Shown here: piece by piece, positions 1 through 5,401 of the stretch
Layout: each line of letters opens with the position of its first letter
Position numbering within the stretch: position 1 is the stretch's first letter
From: Hyphomicrobiales bacterium
GTDB taxonomy: Bacteria; Pseudomonadota; Alphaproteobacteria; Rhizobiales; Aestuariivirgaceae
Length of the DNA: 7,128 nt
Assembly (NCBI GenBank): GCA_023266715.1
Contig: JAHFPK010000040.1
Location: 1 to 7,128 of the forward strand
Direction of reading: 5' to 3'
Notes under the pieces: model-generated
What the model saw: the letters and a program-made list of their open reading frames with translations, nothing else
Database searches by the model: none
What the model was told of the DNA's origin: nothing
Program-made: the position numbers and the translations under genes

Positions 1-1
1 C

Positions 2-514
2 CTCATATTCCTGGCCGTTCTCACCCTGGTCTTGGCTGTCATGACACGCCTCGGTATTAAAGATCTGGAACCGGGTGCGATGCAGGTGATTGATGGAGAT
101 TCATTGCGCAGGGGCGATACGGATATCCGGTTACACGGCATTGATGCGCCGGAATATCGCCAGAGTTGCAGGGACAAGCACGACACCGAGTATTTTTGCG
201 GAAAGCAGGCCGCCGATGCTTTGCGCGGACTTGTGAAAGGGAAAGATATTTCCTGCGCTTCGGTTGAAACGGATCGTTATGGTCGCGCCGTTGCGGTTTG
301 CAGGGTTGGCGAACTTGAGATCAATAGGGAAATGGTGAGGCTTGGCTGGGCCATTGCCTATTCCAGCCACGGTACATTCTATCTCGGCGTTGAGGCGGAA
401 GCCAAGAAGGCCAAGCGGGGGATTTGGGCGGGGAGCTTTGAGAGGCCGGAAGACTACCGGTTGCGGCAGCGCCTGGTGCGCGGGGATTTGGGGGAACCGG
501 ATAACCCGGATTGA
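2..514 (+). CDS. Thermonuclease (SNase-like) family protein, 5' end cut by the window
   Basis: Staphylococcal-nuclease-like (OB-fold) phosphodiesterase, probably exported or membrane-anchored. The frame is open to the left edge and its first visible residues are hydrophobic (LIFLAVLTLVLAV), as in a signal peptide or membrane anchor. The true start is therefore probably upstream of the window, although a TTG at 32 could be read as a start. Counting from that TTG, the signature IDGDS (20-24), IRLHGIDAPE (32-41) and DRYGRAV (81-87) are present. D23, R33, D38, E41 and R85 match the metal-binding and catalytic Asp/Arg/Asp/Glu/Arg set of the family. Cysteines at 46 and 56 flank an insertion and could form a disulfide in an exported protein. 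The C-terminal GIWAGSFERPEDYR is typical of bacterial members. The stop is 4 bp from the end of a converging tRNA gene. Substrate and role are unknown; DNA or RNA degradation is inferred from the family. Confidence 0.9.
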   Translation, partial: LIFLAVLTLVLAVMTRLGIKDLEPGAMQVIDGDSLRRGDTDIRLHGIDAPEYRQSCRDKHDTEYFCGKQAADALRGLVKGKDISCASVETDRYGRAVAVCRVGELEINREMVRLGWAIAYSSHGTFYLGVEAEAKKAKRGIWAGSFERPEDYRLRQRLVRGDLGEPDNPD

Positions 515-518
515 AAAA

Positions 519-593
519 TGGTGCTGCTAGACAGGATTGAACTGTCGACCTCTCCATTACCAATGGAGTGCTCTACCACTGAGCTACAGCAGC
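519..593 (-). tRNA. tRNA-Thr (anticodon GGT)
   Basis: The reverse complement folds as a complete cloverleaf of 75 nt including an encoded CCA. The acceptor stem pairs GCTGCTG with TAGCAGC, its last pair a G-T wobble, and the discriminator base is A. The D arm contains TAGCTCAGTGGTAGAGCA. The anticodon stem CTCCA/TGGAG closes the loop TTGGTAA, which gives anticodon GGT (plus-strand 559-561) and reads ACC/ACU threonine codons. The T arm contains GGTCGACAGTTCAATCC. The CCA end lies 4 bp from the stop codon of the converging nuclease gene. A weak promoter may lie upstream on the minus strand (TTGCGA, 17-bp gap, CATGTG), but its -10 match is poor. Confidence 0.96.
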
Positions 594-648
594 GCACCAG
601 AATGGGGGACACATGCCACAGGCCCTGGGCTTTCGCAACCCTCATAAC

Positions 649-677
649 TTGACAGAACGTTCCACCTTTTCCATGTT
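649..677 (+). promoter_or_regulatory. Candidate sigma-70-type promoter for the 52-residue ORF
   Basis: A perfect TTGACA (649-654) is followed by a 17-bp spacer and CATGTT (672-677), a weak -10 matching 3 of 6 positions. Transcription would start near 683-684, at the ATG of the small ORF, which would make the transcript leaderless. The -35 is convincing and the -10 is not. It could serve the small ORF and murA together. Confidence 0.35.
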
Positions 678-682
678 TGGGC

Positions 683-841
683 ATGGCAAATAAACCCCGA
701 ACACCGCGCTCCGCAGCCGAAACCAAGCGGCTGGCGGAAGCATTGCGGGTTAACCTCCTGAAACGGAAATCGCTGGCCAGACTCAAAAAAACCATCGAGA
801 AGGCAGAAAAGAAGGCCTCCGATAAAAACTTGCCCCAATAG
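683..841 (+). CDS. Small basic hypothetical protein upstream of murA (52 aa)
   Basis: The frame encodes 52 residues beginning MANKPRTPRSAAETKRLAEA and ending KNLPQ. It is rich in Lys and Arg (about one third), has no membrane segment and looks largely alpha-helical from about residue 11 to 45. Short Lys/Arg-rich proteins like this occur beside murA in Rhizobiales, and I recall them only as hypothetical proteins. I see no catalytic motif; nucleic-acid or ribosome binding would be a guess from charge alone. There is no clear Shine-Dalgarno sequence before the ATG, and a TTG two codons upstream (677) is possible. A good -35 hexamer at 649 would put the transcription start at or next to the ATG. 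The stop is 88 bp before murA, same strand, so cotranscription is plausible. The amino-acid composition and the position suggest a real gene. Confidence 0.65.
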   Translation: MANKPRTPRSAAETKRLAEALRVNLLKRKSLARLKKTIEKAEKKASDKNLPQ

Positions 842-929
842 GGCCATTTATGCTTGTTAGCGCCGTTTTGGCAGACTTCCATGCCAGCCAGCCGATTCCG
901 GCCTCAAGGATTTGAAGGGAATGTGTTGA

Positions 930-2222
930 ATGGATCGTATCCGAATTCGCGGCGGCAACAAACTAAACGGCACCATCAATATTTCAGGCGCCAAGAACGC
1001 TGCTTTGCCCTTGATGATTGCAGCCCTCCTCACGCCTGAAACACTCACTCTTCGCAATGTGCCGCGCCTCGTGGACGTATTGCGCCTGCAACGGATTTTG
1101 CAGAATCACGGGGTGGACATCACGGTTTCGGGCAAGCGTCCGGGGCAGAGTGCGACGGCTGGCGAAACGTTGAAAATTTCGGCCCAGACCATTGTCGATA
1201 CAACGGCGCCCTACGACCTGGTTTCCAAAATGCGGGCAAGCTTCTGGGTGCTTGGCCCCCTTCTGGCGCGTTGCGGTGAAGCCAAGGTATCGCTTCCCGG
1301 CGGCTGCGCCATCGGCACGCGGCCGGTTGATCTCCATATCATGGCCATGGAAAAGCTTGGCGCCGAGGTTGAAATTGATTCAGGTTATGTAATCGCCAGA
1401 GCCAAAAACGGATTGAAGGGCGGCCACATCAATTTTCCAAAAGTCACCGTGGGGGCGACGCATGCTGCCCTCATGGCAGCCGTTCTGGCAAAGGGCGACA
1501 CCATCATTGAAAATGCCGCACGCGAGCCTGAAATTGGCGATGTGGCGGAGTGCCTGGTGAAGATGGGAGCGAGGATCGAAGGCATTCATACCTCGACCTT
1601 GAAAATCAGCGGTGTGACCGGTCTCCACGGGGCCGAGCACGAGGTGATCCCCGATCGCATTGAAACCGGCACCTATGCCATGGCGGCTGCCATGACGGGC
1701 GGAAATGTTTTGCTCAGGGGGGCAAAGGCTGAAAGCCTTGAATCGATGATCGATGTTTTGACCCGCGCCGGCATTTCGGTGAAGCGCAGCAACGAGGGCA
1801 TTCGCATTGAGCGTAACGGGCAGGCAATCGAGCCGGTGAGTGTTGACACTGATCCCTATCCCGGTTTTCCGACCGATCTTCAGGCGCAACTCATGGCGCT
1901 CATGACGAAGGCCAAAGGCACCGCGATGATCCGTGAAACAATTTTCGAGAACCGCTTCATGCATGTGCAGGAATTGGCGCGGTTGGGTGCTGACATTCAT
2001 TTGCATGGGGATACGGCAGAAGTGCGCGGCGTTCAGAAACTCACCGGTGCCGACGTGATGGCAACCGATCTGCGCGCTTCCGTATCGCTGGTGATCGCAG
2101 GCCTGGTGGCGGAAGGCGATACCATGATCCACCGCGTCTATCACCTTGACCGTGGCTTTGAAGCCCTGGAGGAAAAGCTGCAGGCCTGCGGGGCCGATGT
2201 CGAAAGGCTTGCGGGAAACTGA
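930..2222 (+). CDS. murA: UDP-N-acetylglucosamine 1-carboxyvinyltransferase MurA
   Basis: Cytoplasmic enzyme of the first committed step of peptidoglycan synthesis: it transfers enolpyruvate from phosphoenolpyruvate to UDP-GlcNAc. It is the target of fosfomycin. The 430 residues span the whole EPSP-synthase-type fold. Visible active-site elements are K22 in SGAKNAALP, C126 in the loop LPGGCAIGTRPVDLH (equivalent to E. coli Cys115, so the fosfomycin-sensitive Cys form), R131 in the same loop, D316 in YPGFPTDLQAQ (E. coli Asp305), and R408 in YHLDRGFE. It is about 11 residues longer than the E. coli protein, mainly through an insertion at about 66-80 (GKRPGQSATAGET), which I know from alphaproteobacterial MurA. 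The ATG at 930 is preceded by GAAGGGA at 914-920 with good spacing. Its stop codon is 3 bp before the probable start of the DUF2948 gene, so the two are probably translated from one message. Confidence 0.98.
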   Translation: MDRIRIRGGNKLNGTINISGAKNAALPLMIAALLTPETLTLRNVPRLVDVLRLQRILQNHGVDITVSGKRPGQSATAGETLKISAQTIVDTTAPYDLVSKMRASFWVLGPLLARCGEAKVSLPGGCAIGTRPVDLHIMAMEKLGAEVEIDSGYVIARAKNGLKGGHINFPKVTVGATHAALMAAVLAKGDTIIENAAREPEIGDVAECLVKMGARIEGIHTSTLKISGVTGLHGAEHEVIPDRIETGTYAMAAAMTGGNVLLRGAKAESLESMIDVLTRAGISVKRSNEGIRIERNGQAIEPVSVDTDPYPGFPTDLQAQLMALMTKAKGTAMIRETIFENRFMHVQELARLGADIHLHGDTAEVRGVQKLTGADVMATDLRASVSLVIAGLVAEGDTMIHRVYHLDRGFEALEEKLQACGADVERLAGN

Positions 2223-2225
2223 TTG

Positions 2226-2639
2226 GTGTTGAAACTTACGGCAAAAGACACCGAGGATTTGAAGGTTATTTCCGCCCACATGCAGGACGCCCTGGTGCGG
2301 CTTGCCGACATTCGCCATTTGCCCAAGACCCGCCAGTTTGCCTTTGTGGCCAACCGCTTCGCCTGGGAGAGCCAGCCCAATCCGGAGCGCCGCCGCAGCG
2401 GCATGCATTTCGAGCACGTCCTGAACGTGAAGCAGCAGGGCATTCTAGGGCAGGCGCAGGACGCTATCCTGTCGCTTCTGGCGATTTCCTTTGAGCCTGG
2501 CCTGGAGCCCTCAGGCACCGTGGTTCTCACTTTTTCGGCTGATTGCACCATCAGGCTCTGCGTTGAATACCTGGATTTGCAGTTGAAGGACCTGGGAGGG
2601 GCATGGGCCACGGACCGCACGCCCACGCACGGTGACTAG
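2226..2639 (+). CDS. DUF2948 family protein
   Basis: A 137-residue soluble protein that I recognise as DUF2948, a family of unknown function found in Alphaproteobacteria immediately after murA. Features are the N-terminal LKLTAKDTEDLKVISAHMQDALV, the central RQFAFVANRFAWE with ERRRSGMHFEHV, and a C-terminal LEYLDLQLKDLG-like stretch (CVEYLDLQLKDLG here). No signal peptide, membrane segment or catalytic motif is visible. Three candidate starts lie in frame right after the murA stop: TTG 2223, GTG 2226 and TTG 2229. I prefer GTG 2226 because family members begin close to the LKL motif and GGGAAA at 2213-2218 is suitably spaced. The minimal gap from murA suggests translational coupling. Function is unknown; only the location links it to cell-envelope synthesis. 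Confidence 0.85.
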   Translation: MLKLTAKDTEDLKVISAHMQDALVRLADIRHLPKTRQFAFVANRFAWESQPNPERRRSGMHFEHVLNVKQQGILGQAQDAILSLLAISFEPGLEPSGTVVLTFSADCTIRLCVEYLDLQLKDLGGAWATDRTPTHGD

Positions 2640-2672
2640 CGTGCCCGCGGGCTTTCCGTCTAATCTTGTTTC

Positions 2673-3152
2673 ATGACAATCTCCAAAAAAAACCGGCTTA
2701 TTGCTGTCGATCTTGATGCCAGCATTGGGCCTGGTCCCTCGCCTGAGGCCGATCATGAACGGCGCGTTGCCATCTATGACCTGCTGGAAGAAAATTCCTT
2801 CAGCCTCCTGAACGGGAAAGAGGGGCCTTACCGCCTGCAGCTTTTGACCCAGGAGGGGCGATTGCTTTTCCAAATCTATAGTGAAGGCGAAGAGGTGCTG
2901 TCGATCATCGGCCTTTCCATGTCGCCGTTTCGCGTCATCGTCAAAGATTATTTCCAGATCTGCGAGAGCTATTACCAGGCCATCCGGCACGCCACGCCGT
3001 CGCAGATTGAAACCATCGACATGGCGCGGCGCGGCCTGCACAACGAAGGCAGCGAAATCCTGAAGGAAAGGCTCAATGGCAAGGTTGATATCGATTTTGA
3101 CACGGCGCGGCGGCTGTTCACGCTGGTCTGTGTCTTGCATTGGCGCGGATAG
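2673..3152 (+). CDS. UPF0262 family protein
   Basis: A 159-residue cytoplasmic protein of the uncharacterised UPF0262 family, largely restricted to Alphaproteobacteria. Recognisable features are the N-terminal RLIAVDLDASIGPGPSPEAD, then HERRVAIYDLLEENSF (about 28-43), the core LSMSPFRVIVKDYFQICESYY (81-101), IETIDMARRGLHNEG (111-125), and the C-terminal DIDFDTARRLFTLVCVLHWRG. The length is normal for the family and no enzymatic motif is apparent. The ATG at 2673 has no clear Shine-Dalgarno sequence, but TCTAAT at 2659-2664 resembles a -10 box. A transcription start near 2671 would make a nearly leaderless message. It is followed after 9 bp by the phosphatase-like gene, a pairing I recall as conserved in Rhizobiales. 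There hisD usually precedes it, but here DUF2948 does. Confidence 0.9.
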   Translation: MTISKKNRLIAVDLDASIGPGPSPEADHERRVAIYDLLEENSFSLLNGKEGPYRLQLLTQEGRLLFQIYSEGEEVLSIIGLSMSPFRVIVKDYFQICESYYQAIRHATPSQIETIDMARRGLHNEGSEILKERLNGKVDIDFDTARRLFTLVCVLHWRG

Positions 3153-3154
3153 GA
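3151..3154 (+). promoter_or_regulatory. Ribosome binding site that sets the phosphatase start
   Basis: AGGA overlaps the UPF0262 stop codon. It lies 7 bp before ATG 3162 but only 1 bp before the in-frame TTG 3156, so ATG 3162 is the more credible start. Confidence 0.5.
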
Positions 3155-3161
3155 CTTGCCG

Positions 3162-3608
3162 ATGCCGGGGGATCTCCCAAATGCCGTGCTCTTTGCCTGT
3201 ACGCAAAATGTCATCCGCTCGCCGATGGCGGCGGCCATCATGAAACATTTCTACGGGCACAAGGTTTATGTGGCCTCGGCCGGTGTTAAACCTGGAGAGC
3301 CCGACCCTTTTATCGCAACCGTGCTTGATGAAATCGGCATTGATCTCGGCAAGCACCGTCCGCATGATTTTGCCGATCTAGAAGACGCAAGTTTTGATCT
3401 CGCCGTTTCGCTTTCACCGGAAGCCCATCACTGGGCCATGGAACTCACCCGCACCATGGCGATAGAGACCGAATACTGGCCGACCATGGACCCCTCCGCC
3501 GTATATGGCAGCCGCGAACAAATTCTTGATAGCTATCGCGCCGTGCGTGATGGATTGGAAGACCGGATCAGGGCACGGTTCGGAGCCTTGAGTGCGAGAG
3601 GGGTTTAG
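3162..3608 (+). CDS. Low-molecular-weight protein tyrosine phosphatase-like protein
   Basis: A 148-residue member of the LMW-PTP/arsenate reductase (LMWPc) superfamily, expected to hydrolyse phosphotyrosine or a related phospho-substrate in the cytoplasm. The P-loop is CTQNVIRS (C13 to S20), a valid C-x5-R-S motif with nucleophile C13 and phosphate-binding R19. The general-acid candidate is D110 in PTMDPSAVYGSREQ. The second P-loop cysteine of classical LMW-PTPs (CxGNxCRS), which can form a protective disulfide, is Ile18 here. Alphaproteobacterial relatives often have Val or another residue there. SAGVKPGEPDP (39-49) fits the conserved SAG region. The gene follows UPF0262 by 9 bp and probably shares its message. 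The stop is 8 bp from the stop of the converging Lrp gene. Physiological substrate unknown; an ArsC-type arsenate reductase role is less likely without the extra redox cysteines. Confidence 0.87.
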   Translation: MPGDLPNAVLFACTQNVIRSPMAAAIMKHFYGHKVYVASAGVKPGEPDPFIATVLDEIGIDLGKHRPHDFADLEDASFDLAVSLSPEAHHWAMELTRTMAIETEYWPTMDPSAVYGSREQILDSYRAVRDGLEDRIRARFGALSARGV

Positions 3609-3616
3609 TTCCCCGG

Positions 3617-4078
3617 CTAACGCGGCAAGGGCGGTCCGCGCATTGGAACAGGCGAAGACTGTATGATCGATGTGGTTGTCTGGCCGAAGGCCAAGAAGCG
3701 ATCGAGCACGAGATCAAGATTCTCCAGCGCATCGAGATGAACCTTGAGAATGAAACAATCTTCCCCGGTTATGCGGTGGCATTCGGAAACTTCCGGCATT
3801 GATTGGGCAAGGGCGATGATCTTCGGCAATTGGCCGGGCATGGGACGGATGCGGACAAAAGCCGTAACCGGAAAGCCAAGAGCCTTTGGATTGAGATCAA
3901 GGCGATAACCGGCAATGACCCCCGCCTCTTCAAGACGGGTGATGCGCTCTTTCACTGCGGGGGCTGATAATCCAACACGGCGTGAAAGCTCAGAAATTGA
4001 CATCCGCGGATCATCTTGCAGCAAGCGGAGCAATTCGATGTTTTTGCCATCCCTGAGGAGATTCGATAATACAGGCAT
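3617..4078 (-). CDS. Lrp/AsnC family transcriptional regulator
   Basis: A 153-residue DNA-binding regulator of the feast/famine (Lrp/AsnC) family. The N-terminal winged helix-turn-helix covers about residues 12-64: LLRLLQDDPRMSISELSRRV leads into the recognition helix LSAPAVKERITRLEEAG, then the GVIAGYRLDLNPKALG wing and linker. The C-terminal ligand-binding/oligomerisation (RAM) domain covers about 69-145, with VTAFVRIRP, EVSECHRITGEDCFILKVH and a final TTTSIIQSSPV strand. G105 in the TGEDCF turn is at the position usually involved in effector binding. Such proteins form dimers to octamers and sense amino acids. The gene is divergent from an EamA exporter with 93 bp between the starts, a standard local-regulator arrangement. 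The shared gap has a palindrome that would lie downstream of this gene's candidate promoter, which suggests autorepression. The inducer cannot be told from sequence. Confidence 0.94.
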   Translation of the reverse strand: MPVLSNLLRDGKNIELLRLLQDDPRMSISELSRRVGLSAPAVKERITRLEEAGVIAGYRLDLNPKALGFPVTAFVRIRPMPGQLPKIIALAQSMPEVSECHRITGEDCFILKVHLDALENLDLVLDRFLAFGQTTTSIIQSSPVPMRGPPLPR

Positions 4079-4085
4079 TTTCTAA

Positions 4086-4113
4086 AATTTACCTTCAATA
4101 CTGAATGTAAATT
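4086..4113. promoter_or_regulatory. 28-bp palindrome, probable Lrp-family operator
   Basis: The left arm AATTTACCTTCA (4086-4097) and right arm TGAATGTAAATT (4102-4113) pair at 11 of 12 positions around a central ATAC, so 12 of 14 pairs match over the whole 28 bp. It lies in an AT-rich gap between a divergent Lrp-type regulator and its presumed target, as expected for an operator of this family. A further half-site, TTTACTTCAATA (4119-4130), repeats the left arm about three helical turns away (30-31 bp), which fits cooperative binding by an Lrp oligomer. Operator function is inferred; the symmetry is directly visible. Confidence 0.75.
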
Positions 4114-4123
4114 ATGTTTTTAC

Positions 4124-4152
4124 TTCAATATCAGCATAGCATCCTGCATTAT
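4124..4152 (+). promoter_or_regulatory. Weak candidate promoter for the EamA exporter
   Basis: TTCAAT (4124-4129), a 17-bp spacer and CATTAT (4147-4152) match the consensus at 3 and 4 of 6 positions. Transcription would start near 4159, about 13 nt before the ATG. The palindrome would then be centred near -60, a typical activator position, and the extra half-site would touch the -35. No other plus-strand promoter in the gap looks better. Confidence 0.3.
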
Positions 4153-4161
4153 TGCATGCAA
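4133..4161 (-). promoter_or_regulatory. Candidate promoter for the Lrp-family regulator gene
   Basis: Reading the minus strand, TTGCAT (4161-4156), a 17-bp spacer and TATGCT (4138-4133) match the consensus at 3 and 4 of 6 positions. The start would be near 4126, which puts the palindrome at about +13 to +40, suited to autorepression. This site overlaps the candidate plus-strand promoter, so the two genes may compete for polymerase. Confidence 0.35.
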
Positions 4162-4171
4162 ATCTTTCGGC

Positions 4172-5056
4172 ATGAATGACAGTGCTTCAACATCTTCGGC
4201 GCTCGTTCCGGTAAAATTGGCGGACCGCGTGCCGCCGCAGCTCTATTTCATTGTCAGTGCTTTTTTCCATTATCTGGGACCCGCATTTGCGGTGTTGCTT
4301 TTTGCCCGGGTTGAACCGCTTGGCGTCGCTTGGCTGCGAATTGCAACTGCTGCTGCGGTATTTGCACTTTGGCGGCGGCCCTGGAGATTTTTTGTCTCGC
4401 TTGATACCACGGAGCGATGGATCGTGATCGCTCTCGGCGTGGCGTTGGCATTGATGAATGCGAGCTTCTATCTGGCACTTGCCCATCTACCGCTTGGCAC
4501 CGTGGGCGCCATCGAATTTTTGGGGCCCATTGGCCTTGCGGCTTACGGGATGCGAACCACCCGCAATGCCGGCGCGCTGCTCACGGCTATTTGCGGTGTC
4601 TATATTTTGACAAATGCCCGGTTTGAAGGAGCAGCGATTGGCTATTACTATGCCTTTGCCAATTGCGCACTCTTCGTGATCTATATTGTCTTCGGCCACA
4701 GGATTGCTGGCAAAGGTGCGACAGGCGGCATTGACCGGCTTGGCATGGCGATGCTCGTCGCTTTGGCCGTCTCACTGCCAATTGGATTTTCCGACGCGGC
4801 CATTGCTTTTCGTGTCCCAGAACTTCTCGGCGCCGGCATTGTTGTCGGCATTTGCTCTTCGGTCATTCCCTATGTTTGCGATCAATTCGCCATGGCACGC
4901 TTGCCGCGGTCGAGCTTCGCCCTGATGCTGGCGTTGTTACCTGCTACCGCCACAGTCATCGGCGTTGTTGTGATCAGACAATTTCCAACGCCCGCAGAAC
5001 TTGCGGGTGTTGCTTTGGTTATCATCGGTGTTGCCGTGCACCAAGCTGAGACGTGA
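4172..5056 (+). CDS. EamA/DMT-family transporter, RhtA-like (probable amino-acid exporter)
   Basis: A 294-residue inner-membrane protein of the drug/metabolite transporter superfamily, built as two EamA repeats of five helices each. Hydrophobic segments fall roughly at 24-44, 50-67, 82-102, 106-127, 132-147, 155-175, 189-205, 217-235, 247-267 and 273-291. The stretch FYLALAHLPLGTVGAIEFLGPIGLA (99-123) resembles the RhtA threonine/homoserine exporter branch, as does VEPLGVAWLRIATAA (47-61). The family exports amino acids or related metabolites by proton exchange. An Lrp-type regulator on the opposite strand supports an amino-acid substrate, but sequence alone does not name it. The ATG at 4172 lacks a recognisable Shine-Dalgarno sequence, and no better in-frame start lies upstream. 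The pair appears to sit within a housekeeping cluster that is normally continuous, which suggests insertion or rearrangement. Confidence 0.92.
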   Translation: MNDSASTSSALVPVKLADRVPPQLYFIVSAFFHYLGPAFAVLLFARVEPLGVAWLRIATAAAVFALWRRPWRFFVSLDTTERWIVIALGVALALMNASFYLALAHLPLGTVGAIEFLGPIGLAAYGMRTTRNAGALLTAICGVYILTNARFEGAAIGYYYAFANCALFVIYIVFGHRIAGKGATGGIDRLGMAMLVALAVSLPIGFSDAAIAFRVPELLGAGIVVGICSSVIPYVCDQFAMARLPRSSFALMLALLPATATVIGVVVIRQFPTPAELAGVALVIIGVAVHQAET

Positions 5057-5083
5057 AACAGCATTCCATTTAATCCGGCGATC

Positions 5084-5112
5084 TTGTAAATGCCATGGTT
5101 AATCACTATCCT
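5084..5112 (+). promoter_or_regulatory. Candidate infA promoter
   Basis: TTGTAA (5084-5089), a 17-bp spacer and TATCCT (5107-5112) each match the sigma-70-type consensus at 4 of 6 positions. Transcription would start near 5119, leaving a leader of about 55 nt before infA. It lies in the 117-bp gap after the exporter gene and could drive infA, maf, yacG and perhaps the response regulator. Confidence 0.45.
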
Positions 5113-5173
5113 TGCATTTGGCGGCTAACGGGTCCATTTATCGCGCCGCTTCCTTTAACAACCGGAAAGATTC

Positions 5174-5395
5174 ATGGCGAAAGAAGAACTTCTCGAATTT
5201 GAGGGCACGGTTTCCGAGCTTTTGCCCAACGCGACGTTTCGCGTTTTGCTCGACAATAATAATCATGAAATTATTGCCCACACGGCGGGCAAAATGCGCA
5301 AGAACCGTATTCGCGTTCTCGCTGGCGACCGCGTGATGGTTGAAATGACGCCCTATGATTTGACCAAGGGCCGCATCAACTACCGTTTCAAGTAA
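5174..5395 (+). CDS. infA: Translation initiation factor IF-1
   Basis: IF-1 binds the A site of the 30S subunit during initiation and supports IF-2 and IF-3. The 73 residues form one S1/OB-fold domain with the family hallmarks ELLPNATFRVLL, HEIIAHTAGKMRKNRIRVLAGDRVMVEMTPYDLTKGRINYRFK, nearly identical across Proteobacteria. It is one residue longer than the usual 72. The extra residue lies in the strand-joining loop, where DNNNH replaces the usual END/ENG-H, encoded by three consecutive AAT codons at 5255-5263. A GGAAAG (5164-5169) before ATG 5174 can act as the ribosome site, with a short 4-bp spacing. The maf gene starts 6 bp after the stop, so the two are probably cotranscribed. Confidence 0.97.
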   Translation: MAKEELLEFEGTVSELLPNATFRVLLDNNNHEIIAHTAGKMRKNRIRVLAGDRVMVEMTPYDLTKGRINYRFK

Positions 5396-5401
5396 TCCTT
5401 T

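Noticed and set aside
490..512. CCGG-ATAAC-CCGG hairpin as a terminator for the nuclease or tRNA gene
   Set aside because: The stem is 4 bp and lies within the coding end of the nuclease gene, without a T tract at the right place.
519..593. tRNA-Thr 3' end as a phage or island attachment site
   Set aside because: No integrase gene, second copy of the tRNA end or foreign cargo is visible in the window.
842..929. Separate promoter or riboswitch upstream of murA
   Set aside because: No -35/-10 pair with usable spacing and no recognisable structured leader; only the weak TGGCA/TGCCA inverted repeat is present.
1380..2417. Long minus-strand open frame (345 codons) opposite murA and DUF2948
   Set aside because: It lies antisense to an unmistakable murA. 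Its composition, rich in His, Gln and Arg, is typical of the reverse frame of a GC-rich gene, and no domain is recognisable.
2511..3365. Minus-strand open frame (284 codons) opposite DUF2948, UPF0262 and the phosphatase
   Set aside because: It spans three plus-strand genes in conserved families and shows no motif of its own; it is a shadow frame.
3600..3640. Terminator between the converging phosphatase and Lrp genes
   Set aside because: GGGG-TTTAGTT-CCCC (3600-3614) has only a 4-bp stem and CGCGG/CCGCG (3621-3640) only 5 bp. Neither is followed by a T run in either direction.
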